Below, piece by piece: positions 1 through 6,002 of a DNA stretch of 12,381 nucleotides; within the stretch, counting starts at the first letter, position 1; each line of letters opens with the position of its first letter. The position numbers and the translations under genes were made by a program. Under the pieces are notes generated by a model. The model was not told the DNA's origin, searched no databases, and was given only the letters and a program-made list of their open reading frames with translations. This DNA is from Bacteroidota bacterium. Its GTDB lineage: Bacteria; Bacteroidota; Bacteroidia; Chitinophagales; UBA2359. The stretch spans positions 1 to 12,381 of the forward strand of contig JAHDGT010000092.1 of NCBI GenBank assembly GCA_020631675.1, written 5' to 3'.

Positions 1-739
1 CATTCCAGTCCTCTCCATAGCTAATGATGGTCTCATCCAGGACATTACCGTCCCCGTCTATCTCTAAAAGATAGACACTCCCCCCGAACAAAGTCCAGTG
101 TAACTCACAACCTAGAAGATAGTTATCACCTGTTAGTTGTATCATTTCACGAATCGTATTATTCCCTCCAAAATCATAGTAGGTATAGAGCGAATCCCAA
201 ACAACTTCTCCACTGTTATCTATCTTGGTCAGATGAGGATAGGCTTTCGGATCATCATCGATGGTGGGGTTACATTCACCTGCTATAATAAATCCTCCGA
301 ATACCGCAGAAGTACCGCAACGTGACACACAGTTGAAATCATATTCCATCTCATTGAAAAACAAGGTGTCGAAGTCAGCATCCATAGCACAATAAAAGGG
401 AGCATACTTTTCATCGGCAAGTGTATAGCCTGTTGTAATGTTCGTACCATACTTATCAAATGCTCTAATTACGACAGGATACAAAGCACTATCATCTGTA
501 ACAAGTGAATAAGTATCCCCCTCTCCATTAAGAACCATAACGAAGTTTTTCCACATATTGTCCGTGCTCAAACTGTCTTTGAAGTTAGCGTAGACTATAA
601 GCTTCTCGCCATCATACTCAATATTGCGTCCGCTCGAGACATAACCTATATCAAATGTATTCAGGAAGTATTTTTCCTGAGCGTAAATGTTTATTGTATG
701 CAAAAGCATGAATATCAATAAGGTGACTCTGAGTACCAT
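1..739 (-). CDS. Partial secreted protein of unknown function (N-terminal part)
   Basis: An open frame runs from an ATG at 739 to the left edge without a stop (246 codons seen), so the C-terminus lies outside the window. It begins with a clear signal peptide: MVLR, then a hydrophobic stretch (LLIFMLLH), then a likely cleavage after IYA-Q near residue 20. The mature part is rich in Asp, Gly, Tyr and Trp. It carries strand-like repeats such as LTKIDNSGEVVWDSLY and VYLLEIDGDGNVLDE, which resemble the blades of secreted beta-propeller proteins of Bacteroidota; this resemblance is inference only. I do not recognise the family and see no catalytic motif. Neighbouring sequence contains the tail of a T9SS cargo protein, so this may also be T9SS cargo with its sorting domain beyond the edge. 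That the frame is real is supported by its length, its signal peptide and its amino-acid composition. Confidence 0.8.
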   Translation of the reverse strand, partial: MVLRVTLLIFMLLHTINIYAQEKYFLNTFDIGYVSSGRNIEYDGEKLIVYANFKDSLSTDNMWKNFVMVLNGEGDTYSLVTDDSALYPVVIRAFDKYGTNITTGYTLADEKYAPFYCAMDADFDTLFFNEMEYDFNCVSRCGTSAVFGGFIIAGECNPTIDDDPKAYPHLTKIDNSGEVVWDSLYTYYDFGGNNTIREMIQLTGDNYLLGCELHWTLFGGSVYLLEIDGDGNVLDETIISYGEDWN

Positions 740-757
740 ATATTAACGATTGAAATA

Positions 758-792
758 TACTATACATCCACCTTTTTGGTGGATGTATAGTA
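758..792. terminator. Perfect 15-bp inverted repeat, possible terminator
   Basis: TACTATACATCCACC (758-772) and its exact complement GGTGGATGTATAGTA (778-792) flank a TTTTT loop. The hairpin lies between the stop of the T9SS-tail fragment (802) and the start of the secreted-protein gene (739). That is where a leftward terminator of the lost gene would be. No clean T-run follows the stem on either strand, so termination is inferred. An operator or other protein-binding palindrome is possible. Confidence 0.5.
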
Positions 793-801
793 CCATGATT
801 C

Positions 802-954
802 TTACTGCATAATAACGAGCTTTTGCTGGTATCTTTCTCCAGTTTTCCCGACCAAAGAACAGATATAAACACCAGCTTTCAGGTGTTTGATGTCAATTGT
901 TTGTCCACTGTTTACAGTGTAAGAATCAACTTGCTTAATTGGTAGAGTTACAAT
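802..954 (-). pseudogene. Remnant of a T9SS cargo protein: C-terminal sorting domain only
   Basis: The minus strand encodes 50 residues ending in a TAA at 802-804. They contain the pattern IDIKHLKAGVYICSLVGKTG followed by ERYQQKLVIMQ and the stop. This is the usual end of a type A T9SS sorting domain: strand, then L-x-x-G-x-Y, then G-x-x-x-x-x-K-L-V-I at the extreme C-terminus. Going upstream, an in-frame TAA at 955-957 immediately precedes the fragment, and no start codon or cargo domain precedes it. The body of the protein is therefore missing. The domain normally serves as the outer-membrane translocation and anchoring signal. The break lies about 30 nt from repeat element copy 1, which suggests that a rearrangement at the element removed the gene body (inference). 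Confidence 0.7.
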
Positions 955-1122
955 TTAATAAATACTCCTCAAAAGTGGTGCTCCTGCGAGGGATAGGAAC
1001 GGTAATGAAGCCGCTGAATGCGCCCTGTTTGGCGGCGTAAAAAGGCGGCCCAGAGGTAGCCATTTTTACGCCTGCCAAACAGCAGCAGGCAGGGGCTGAA
1101 TTTTAGTGGATAGCCCGGTGAG

Positions 1123-1148
1123 CGCAGTGAAAGGCTGCGTTTTATTTT
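1123..1148 (+). terminator. Small hairpin plus T-run inside element copy 1
   Basis: CGCAG (1123-1127) pairs with CTGCG (1135-1139) around a TGAAAGG loop and is followed at once by TTTTATTTT. This has the layout of a weak intrinsic terminator. The equivalent position in element copy 2 keeps the stem with a G-T pair and has six T residues. A five-pair stem is short, so its strength is uncertain. Confidence 0.45.
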
Positions 1149-1189
1149 AGACTCGAGACATGAGACTCGAGTAGAGAGACTTCGTGCTG
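1149..1189 (+). repeat. Heptad array A (four heptads plus conserved tail)
   Basis: Four units AGACTCG, AGACATG, AGACTCG, AGTAGAG occupy 1149-1176 and are followed by AGACTTCGTGCTG. It lies inside repeat element copy 1, directly after the small hairpin and its T-run. It is one of seven arrays in the window with the same unit number and orientation. Confidence 0.8.
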
Positions 1190-1204
1190 TGTGCCGATTT
1201 TCAT

Positions 1205-1227
1205 GCCTGCTAGCGCAGGCTTTTATT
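1205..1227 (+). terminator. GC-rich hairpin plus TTTTATT at the end of element copy 1
   Basis: GCCTGC (1205-1210) and GCAGGC (1215-1220) form a 6-bp stem with loop TAGC, followed by TTTTATT. It resembles a short intrinsic terminator on the plus strand. The AGGC of the right arm could instead pair with GCCT at 1239-1242, with TGCG/CGCA nested inside. The left arm is not preserved in element copy 2, which lowers confidence. Confidence 0.35.
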
Positions 1228-1383
1228 GCGCTTACGCAGCCTTTAAACGCATAACATCTAATGCTATAAAAAATCAGTGGGATTTTGTTTAATTTTTCTT
1301 CTTTGAATCAGTAAATATCTTGAACTTAGCGGTCTGTTTAGTTGGTGTTAATTGCGTATTAATTTGATGTGATGAATGCAGCC

Positions 1384-1502
1384 TTTAGCGCGATTTTTGC
1401 GACTAAATGTATATTCTACCAATAGAATTAGCGATTTTCGCAACGCGATTGAAAAGTGACCCCCAAATTTTCGATTCGTCTATTGGAACACTTACAGGTG
1501 TT
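1384..1502 (+). promoter_or_regulatory. Candidate structured leader of fbp
   Basis: A hand fold gives TTTAG (1384-1388) with CTAAA (1403-1407). CCAATAGA (1419-1426) is exactly complementary to TCTATTGG (1479-1486). They enclose GCGA-TTT-TCGC (1431-1441) and an 8-bp arm, 1448-1455 with 1468-1475. A stem AACACT/GGTGTT (1487-1502) abuts the junction and is followed by AGTTTTTG. An alternative hairpin, ATTCTA-CCAA-TAGAAT (1413-1428), competes with the long-range pairing. This resembles an attenuator layout, but an AT-rich region can produce such pairs by chance. No known riboswitch class was recognised. Confidence 0.3.
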
Positions 1503-1535
1503 AGTTTTTGAGCATTGAAATAAAGAACTCACTAT

Positions 1536-2546
1536 ATGGGAAGCCGGAAGGTAGTCACACTTAATGAATTCATCATTCAGAGTCAGAAAGGTTTTCCTTT
1601 CGCGACCGGAGAATTATCGGGCTTATTGCTTGATATATGTTTAGCGGCGAAGATCGTGAACCGCGAGGTGAATAAGGCGGGCTTGGTAGATATTTTGGGC
1701 TTGACCGGCGATGCGAATGTGCATGGCGAAGATGTGAAAAAGCTGGATGTGTTCGCCCATGAGGTGTTCATTGATGCTTTATCTAAAAGCGGTGCCTGTG
1801 GTGGGATCGCAAGTGAAGAGAGCGAGGGTTTTATCTCGGTGAATGATGCGGGTAAATATGTGGTCTGCATTGACCCTTTAGATGGTTCTTCTAATATTGA
1901 TGTGAATGTTTCTATTGGAACGATCTTTTCCATTTTGCGCCGTAAGACGGAGAATGGCCCTTGTGAAATGAAGGATTTCTTGCAGAAGGGTTGTGAGCAA
2001 GTGGCGGCGGGATATGTGATCTATGGTTCTTCTACCATGCTGGTGTATACAACAGGGGTACGGGTGAATGGCTTTACGTTGGATCCTTCTATTGGTGAGT
2101 TTTGCTTGTCGCACCGCGATATAAAAATGCCGAAGCAGGGCAAGATCTACTCGATCAATGAGTGCTACCGCAGTAAATTCCCGAGCTGGGTGAATGATTT
2201 TGTGGATTATTGCAAGGAGGATGACCCGAGTACGGGCAGACCGTTCAGCTCAAGATATATTGGTTCTATGGTGGCGGATTTCCACCGGAATTTGATCAAA
2301 GGCGGGGTGTTCATGTACCCTGATATGACGACGCATCCGAATGGTAAATTGCGGGTGCTGTACGAATGTAACCCGATGTCGTTCATTATTGAGATCGCAG
2401 GCGGGCAGTCGCTGAATCACGAGGGAAAACGAATTTTAGACATCCAACCGAAAAAACTGCATCAGCGTACACCGGTTTTCATGGGTTCTTTGGAATTGAT
2501 GGATACCATGAAGACTTTTACGAGTCAGATGGTGGATGCGAAATGA
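1536..2546 (+). CDS. fbp: Fructose-1,6-bisphosphatase, class 1
   Basis: 336 residues, the normal length for class I FBPase. The enzyme hydrolyses fructose 1,6-bisphosphate to fructose 6-phosphate in the cytoplasm and is the committed step of gluconeogenesis. Family signatures are visible in order. GGIASEESE (89-97) supplies metal-binding glutamates. DPLDGSSNIDVNVSIGTIFS (113-132) is the metal and phosphate site, with Asp113 and Asp116. YGSSTMLVYTTG is at 163-174. SSRYIGSMVADFH (238-250) has the Arg/Tyr pair that binds the 6-phosphate. KLRVLYECNP (271-280) and the metal ligand Glu286 in IIEIAGG complete the site. The ATG at 1536 fits the family N-terminus (TLNEFIIQSQ), and no Shine-Dalgarno is present. 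The gene stands alone after a long, possibly structured leader. Heptad array B begins 2 nt after its stop. Nothing appears truncated. Confidence 0.97.
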   Translation: MGSRKVVTLNEFIIQSQKGFPFATGELSGLLLDICLAAKIVNREVNKAGLVDILGLTGDANVHGEDVKKLDVFAHEVFIDALSKSGACGGIASEESEGFISVNDAGKYVVCIDPLDGSSNIDVNVSIGTIFSILRRKTENGPCEMKDFLQKGCEQVAAGYVIYGSSTMLVYTTGVRVNGFTLDPSIGEFCLSHRDIKMPKQGKIYSINECYRSKFPSWVNDFVDYCKEDDPSTGRPFSSRYIGSMVADFHRNLIKGGVFMYPDMTTHPNGKLRVLYECNPMSFIIEIAGGQSLNHEGKRILDIQPKKLHQRTPVFMGSLELMDTMKTFTSQMVDAK

Positions 2547-2548
2547 TT

Positions 2549-2598
2549 AGACGTGAGATGTGAAACATGAGATATGAGATTTCGTTCTGACGCTGAAG
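2549..2598 (+). repeat. Heptad array B, directly after fbp
   Basis: Units AGACGTG, AGATGTG, AAACATG, AGATATG (2549-2576) are followed by AGAT and the tail TTCGTTCTGACGCTGAAG (2581-2598). It starts 2 nt after the fbp stop codon. The four-unit length and the tail match the other arrays. Its heptads are more diverged, with AGAT replacing AGAC twice. Confidence 0.75.
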
Positions 2599-2612
2599 AG
2601 TTTGACGGCAAA

Positions 2613-2638
2613 AGGGAGGACACATAAATCTTCCTCTA
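2613..2638 (+). repeat. Small hairpin repeat (GGGAGGACACAT family), copy 1
   Basis: GGGAGGACACAT followed by AAATCTTCCTCTACA matches the block at 10039-10066, which has GGGTCCTCCCCTACA instead. The arms GGGAGGA and TCTTCCT still pair here, using two G-T pairs, so the hairpin is retained although the right arm has changed. It lies between fbp and miaE. Confidence 0.5.
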
Positions 2639-2651
2639 CAGAATTGGGTCG

Positions 2652-2659
2652 TATATTCG
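2652..2659 (+). promoter_or_regulatory. Candidate Bacteroidota -7 box for miaE
   Basis: TATATTCG matches the TAnnTTTG consensus at all but one fixed position and lies 29 nt before the preferred miaE ATG at 2689. No clear TTTG element is seen about 20 nt upstream, so this is a weak call. If correct, transcription starts downstream of the ATG-less extension of the frame and supports the 2689 start. Confidence 0.3.
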
Positions 2660-2688
2660 CACTTCACCTTTACAAGAAATGCATCCTT

Positions 2689-3300
2689 ATGCGACCTACG
2701 GACCATCATACTTCTACTGTTTTAAAATTGCAATTGCCTACGGATCCTCGTTGGGTGGATCTGACGCAGATCAGTATTGGTGATATCCTTACGGATCATG
2801 CTTATTGTGAGCAGAAAGCGGCTTCCACTTGTATTTCTTTAATTCAACGCTATCCCGATCGGGTAAAGCTCGTAGATGAGTTAGCTCCTATCATTACAGA
2901 AGAATGGGGGCACTTTAGAATGGTGCTGGCCGAGTTGCGCAAGCGCAATTTGCCTTTGGGCAGGCAGCGCAAGGATGAGTATGTGAACGCCTTGGCGAAA
3001 TTCATAAAAAAAGGGGGCAGTGAAGATGAGGTTTTGGTGGAAAGGTTATTGATGGCGGGCTTGATCGAAGCACGAAGCTGTGAGCGCTTCAAATTATTAT
3101 GGAAGGGGATCGATGATGAGCATTTAAGCATTTTCTACTACAAATTGATGGTGGCGGAAGCGGCGCATTACACTTTGTTTTTGGACTTAGCACGCACTTA
3201 CATGCCTAAGTCCTATGTACAAACTCGCTGGGCGGAATGGTTGGCGTATGAGAAAGAAATCATGCTTCAATTAGAACCAAGGGGGGATAGAATGCATTAA
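2689..3300 (+). CDS. miaE: tRNA-(ms2io6A)-hydroxylase, MiaE type
   Basis: 203 residues from the ATG at 2689. MiaE is a ferritin-like diiron monooxygenase that hydroxylates the isopentenyl side chain of 2-methylthio-N6-isopentenyladenosine at position 37 of tRNA. The six expected iron ligands are all visible: Glu41 in CEQKAAS, Glu72 and His75 in EEWGHF, Glu127 in IEARSCERF, and Glu157 and His160 in AEAAHYTLF. Length agrees with the family (about 200 residues). The frame stays open upstream to an ATG at 2602, but those 29 residues are encoded by repeat sequence (the end of the array B region and the GGGAGGACACAT hairpin). They would be an unusual N-terminal extension, so I choose 2689. Array C follows the stop by 6 nt. 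The gene may share a transcript with fbp and priA, but each intergenic gap holds a repeat. Confidence 0.92.
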   Translation: MRPTDHHTSTVLKLQLPTDPRWVDLTQISIGDILTDHAYCEQKAASTCISLIQRYPDRVKLVDELAPIITEEWGHFRMVLAELRKRNLPLGRQRKDEYVNALAKFIKKGGSEDEVLVERLLMAGLIEARSCERFKLLWKGIDDEHLSIFYYKLMVAEAAHYTLFLDLARTYMPKSYVQTRWAEWLAYEKEIMLQLEPRGDRMH

Positions 3301-3306
3301 TCTTTT

Positions 3307-3356
3307 AGACTCGAGACTCGAGACGTGAGACTTGAGATTTCGTGCCTTCGCCGAAG
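3307..3356 (+). repeat. Heptad array C, directly after miaE
   Basis: Units AGACTCG, AGACTCG, AGACGTG, AGACTTG (3307-3334) are followed by AGAT and a tail beginning TTCGTGCC. It starts 6 nt after the miaE stop. Here the tail ends CTTC-GCC-GAAG (3346-3356), a mini-hairpin followed by TTTTT, so this copy could end transcription. Confidence 0.8.
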
Positions 3357-3384
3357 TTTTTCTATAGCTATTCCTACTATCACT

Positions 3385-3392
3385 TAGTATTG
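3385..3392 (+). promoter_or_regulatory. Candidate -7 box just before priA
   Basis: TAGTATTG matches TAnnTTTG at all but one fixed position and ends only 4 nt before the priA ATG. If used, the transcript would be nearly or fully leaderless. No strong -33 element was found, so this may be coincidence. Confidence 0.25.
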
Positions 3393-3396
3393 CCCC

Positions 3397-5865
3397 ATGC
3401 CTTGTTACGTTCAAGTTGTTTTGCCTTTGGCCGTGGATACGGTTTATACTTATGATGTTCCTGCTAATTTGATCGATCAGATAGCGGTGGGCAAACGGGT
3501 GCAGGTGCAGTTTGGTAGCAAGCGGATCTATGCGGCTTTAGTGGTAGCGGTCATTGGTAAGGAGCAGCATGATGAAAAACGCCCGAAAGCCATTATCAGC
3601 ATCTTGGATGATGACCCGATCATCAATGACACGACTTTAAAACTATGGCATTGGATCGCTGATTATTACCTCTCTTCTTTAGGGGAGGTGATGCGGGTAG
3701 CTCTGCCCAGTGCTTTTAGGTTGAGTAGTGAAACCCGCCTCCTACTCCACCCTTCTTTTAATGAGGATTATTCTTTGCTCAGTGATAATGAGTTTTTGAT
3801 CGCTGAGGCTTTGAGCTTACAAAATGAATTGAGCATTGAGGAAGCCCAAGCCATTTTAGAGCGAAAAAATGTTTTCCCGATCGTTAAGTCTTTATTGGAT
3901 AAGGGGGTATTGCTGGTGAAGGAGGAGTTGATTGAAAAATACAAGCCCAAAAAAGTTGCTTTTATAAGTTTGAACGAGTCGTACCAAGAGGAAAAACTAC
4001 TGTCGGAGATATTCGCTCAATTGGAGAAAAGAGCACCAAAGCAATTGGCCATCTTGATGGCTTTTATGGTATTGCAACAGAAAGGAGGCGAACAAAAAAT
4101 ACAGAAAAAGCGAGTTATTCAACAGGCTGGGCCCGATGCCTCAGCCAGTCATGTTGCTGCCTTGGTGAAGAAAGGGGTTTTTATAGAAGAAAAACTCGCC
4201 ATCAGCAGAATAAATACGGATGATGAATCCGAGAATGACCTGATCGAATTTGACTTGAGTGAGCACCAGCAGGCTGCTTTGCAAGGGATCAAACAGGCAT
4301 TTGAGAAAAAGAAAACGGTGTTGCTACATGGGGTGACCAGTAGTGGAAAAACCCAATTGTACATTGAGCTCATTAAGGCGCAATTAGCACAAAATCGGCA
4401 GTGTTTGTTCTTAATGCCGGAGATTGCCTTGACCACACAAATGATCCACAGACTGAAGCAGGTGTTCGGGGATCTGATCGGTGTGTATCATTCTAAATTC
4501 AACGATCAAGAGCGTATAGAGCTTTGGGCTAAAGTGCGGAATGGGGAGTATAGAATCGTTATTGGCGCACGTTCTTCCATGTTCTTGCCGTTTACGGATC
4601 TGGGCTTAGTGGTGGTGGATGAGGAACATGATAGCTCTTATAAGCAGTATGATCCCGCTCCTCGCTATAATGCGCGAGATGCGGCTATTTTCTTGGCTTA
4701 TTTACATCAAGCGAATGTGGTCTTGGGTTCTGCCACTCCTTCATTGGAGAGTTACTATAATGCGACTACAACCAAGAAATACGCTTATGTTACCTTGACA
4801 GAGCGTTATGGAGGTGTGGCCCCTCCTGCTATCAACTTGATCGACCTGCAAGCGGCTCAAAAAGAGGGGCAAGTTCAAACTTTATTTTCCACTCATCTGC
4901 TCAATGCGATAGATCGCACCGTTGAGGGTGGCGAACAGGTTATTTTGTTCCAGAACAGGCGTGGCTATGCGCCTTTTATCGCCTGTCAAGATTGTGGCTG
5001 GACGGCACGCTGTTATCAATGTGATGTGAGTATGACCTACCATAAGTACAATGATCAATTGCGTTGTCATTACTGTGGGCATCATGCTCATATCGCCAAG
5101 AGCTGTGGGCAATGTGGGAGTACTAATTTGAAGGTGCAAGGTTTTGGTACGGAAAAAATTGAAGAAGAGTTACAGCTCATCCGCCCAGAGTTAAGAACCG
5201 CCAGATTGGACTTAGAAACCGCAAGAAAGAAAGGCGGATTTGAACGAATCTTAGAGCGTTTACATAGCGGTGATGTGGATGTGTTGATCGGCACCCAAAT
5301 GGTGGCCAAGGGCTTGGACTTTGATAAAGTACGTACCGTTGGTGTGATCAGTGCGGATCAGTTACTTCACTTTCCCGACTTTAGAGCGATGGAACGCGGT
5401 TTTCAGTTGTTGTTACAAGTAAGTGGGCGATCTGGTAGGCGGTCGGAACAGGGGGATGTGTTGATACAGACGCGCTCTACTAAGTACCCCGTGCTGCACC
5501 ATGTTTTAGAGAATGATTATCTAAGTTTCGCACAAGAAGAACTGCAAGAACGTGCCCGCTACTACTTCCCTCCTTTTTGCAGGATGGTGGAGTTGACTTT
5601 GAAGCATAAGAATAAGGAGCGGGTGAATCAGGCGGCTTTTACTTTTACCCGTGATCTTAAGCAGCAGCTAAAGGATATGGTATTGGGTCCGAGTGTACCT
5701 TCGGTTTCTTATGTGCGCACTTATCATTTGCGAACGATATTGATCAAATTGCCAAAGGATCAAAACTTGAAAGCTTATAAGACTTTTATTAAAGACAGTA
5801 TTCTTTACTTAAAGCGGCATAAAGATTTTAGGTCTGTTATTGTGCAGGCGAATGTGGATCCGTGA
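3397..5865 (+). CDS. priA: Replication restart helicase PriA (primosomal protein N')
   Basis: 822 residues. PriA is a 3'-5' superfamily 2 DNA helicase that recognises stalled or D-loop forks and reloads the replicative helicase. The N-terminus (YVQVVLPLAVDTVYTYDVP) is the 3'-DNA-binding domain. The helicase core has Walker A GVTSSGKT at 312-319 (Lys318), Walker B DEEH at 408-411, motif III GSATPSLES, then GTQMVAKGLDFD from 632 and motif VI QVSGRSGRR at 674-682 with the arginine finger. Inserted between the two core lobes is the zinc-binding region. All eight cysteines are present in four CxxC pairs (530/533, 539/542, 557/560, 570/573). The protein appears intact and of normal length. The ATG at 3397 fits the conserved family start. 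A TTTAGA triplet repeat and heptad array D follow the stop, then a strong terminator. Confidence 0.97.
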   Translation: MPCYVQVVLPLAVDTVYTYDVPANLIDQIAVGKRVQVQFGSKRIYAALVVAVIGKEQHDEKRPKAIISILDDDPIINDTTLKLWHWIADYYLSSLGEVMRVALPSAFRLSSETRLLLHPSFNEDYSLLSDNEFLIAEALSLQNELSIEEAQAILERKNVFPIVKSLLDKGVLLVKEELIEKYKPKKVAFISLNESYQEEKLLSEIFAQLEKRAPKQLAILMAFMVLQQKGGEQKIQKKRVIQQAGPDASASHVAALVKKGVFIEEKLAISRINTDDESENDLIEFDLSEHQQAALQGIKQAFEKKKTVLLHGVTSSGKTQLYIELIKAQLAQNRQCLFLMPEIALTTQMIHRLKQVFGDLIGVYHSKFNDQERIELWAKVRNGEYRIVIGARSSMFLPFTDLGLVVVDEEHDSSYKQYDPAPRYNARDAAIFLAYLHQANVVLGSATPSLESYYNATTTKKYAYVTLTERYGGVAPPAINLIDLQAAQKEGQVQTLFSTHLLNAIDRTVEGGEQVILFQNRRGYAPFIACQDCGWTARCYQCDVSMTYHKYNDQLRCHYCGHHAHIAKSCGQCGSTNLKVQGFGTEKIEEELQLIRPELRTARLDLETARKKGGFERILERLHSGDVDVLIGTQMVAKGLDFDKVRTVGVISADQLLHFPDFRAMERGFQLLLQVSGRSGRRSEQGDVLIQTRSTKYPVLHHVLENDYLSFAQEELQERARYYFPPFCRMVELTLKHKNKERVNQAAFTFTRDLKQQLKDMVLGPSVPSVSYVRTYHLRTILIKLPKDQNLKAYKTFIKDSILYLKRHKDFRSVIVQANVDP

Positions 5866-5883
5866 TTTAGATTTAGATTTAGA
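5866..5883 (+). repeat. Three tandem TTTAGA hexamers at the priA stop
   Basis: TTTAGA is repeated three times starting on the base after the priA stop codon and overlapping the first AGAC of array D. It looks like local slippage of the TTTAGAC sequence that often opens these arrays. Confidence 0.6.
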
Positions 5884-5929
5884 CTCGAGACATGAGTACC
5901 GAGACTAGAGACTTCGTGCTTACGACGAA
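5881..5929 (+). repeat. Heptad array D, after priA
   Basis: Units AGACTCG, AGACATG, AGTACCG, AGACTAG (5881-5908) are followed by AGACTTCGTGCTTACG and ACGAA. TTCGT (5914-5918) and ACGAA (5924-5928) in the tail can pair. The array ends one base before the left arm of the terminator hairpin. Confidence 0.8.
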
Positions 5930-5973
5930 CAACAAAAAAGCCAATATCCTTACGGACATTGGCTTTTTTGTTG
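5930..5973. terminator. Strong bidirectional intrinsic terminator between priA and ctpA
   Basis: CAACAAAAAAGCCAAT (5930-5945) pairs perfectly with ATTGGCTTTTTTGTTG (5958-5973). Inside it, after one A-C mismatch, TCC/GGA closes a TTAC loop. A GC-containing stem flanked by A6 on the left and T6 on the right is the classic layout for a terminator working in both directions. It sits exactly between two convergent genes: the priA stop is at 5865 and the ctpA stop at 6003. Confidence 0.9.
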
Positions 5974-6002
5974 AATATAGATACATCTTTAGCTACTCAA
6001 GC

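Larger units (their letters stand above)
986..1242 (+). repeat. Structured repeat element, copy 1 (candidate ncRNA or mobile repeat)
   Basis: Shares ordered blocks with 11030-11289 and is almost the same length (257 versus 260 nt). The blocks are GCGAGGGATAG at the start; a long hairpin with the identical apex GGCGGCCCAGAGGTAGCCA; GGATAGCCCGGT; a small CGCAG/CTGCG hairpin followed by TTTTATTTT; a four-heptad array; and a 28-nt end block (1215-1242) matching the other copy at 22 of 28 positions. The long hairpin pairs 1025-1033 with 1074-1082, 1034-1043 with 1063-1072, and 1044-1046 with 1059-1061. That is 22 bp with only single-base bulges. It is read as plus strand because the T-run follows the small hairpin in that direction. 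No transposase or clear target duplication was seen. Confidence 0.75.
955..1535. other. 580-bp gene-free region upstream of fbp
   Basis: No convincing coding frame on either strand. The left half is repeat element copy 1 (986-1242). The right half (about 1255-1535) is AT-richer and is the presumed promoter and leader region of fbp. It contains a weak -7 candidate TTAATTTG at 1359-1366 and the structured stretch described separately. No Shine-Dalgarno sequence precedes the fbp start, as expected for Bacteroidota. Confidence 0.7.

Noticed and set aside
137..325. Short plus-strand frame near the left edge
   Set aside because: It is antisense to the signal-peptide-bearing partial gene, which has the better protein features.
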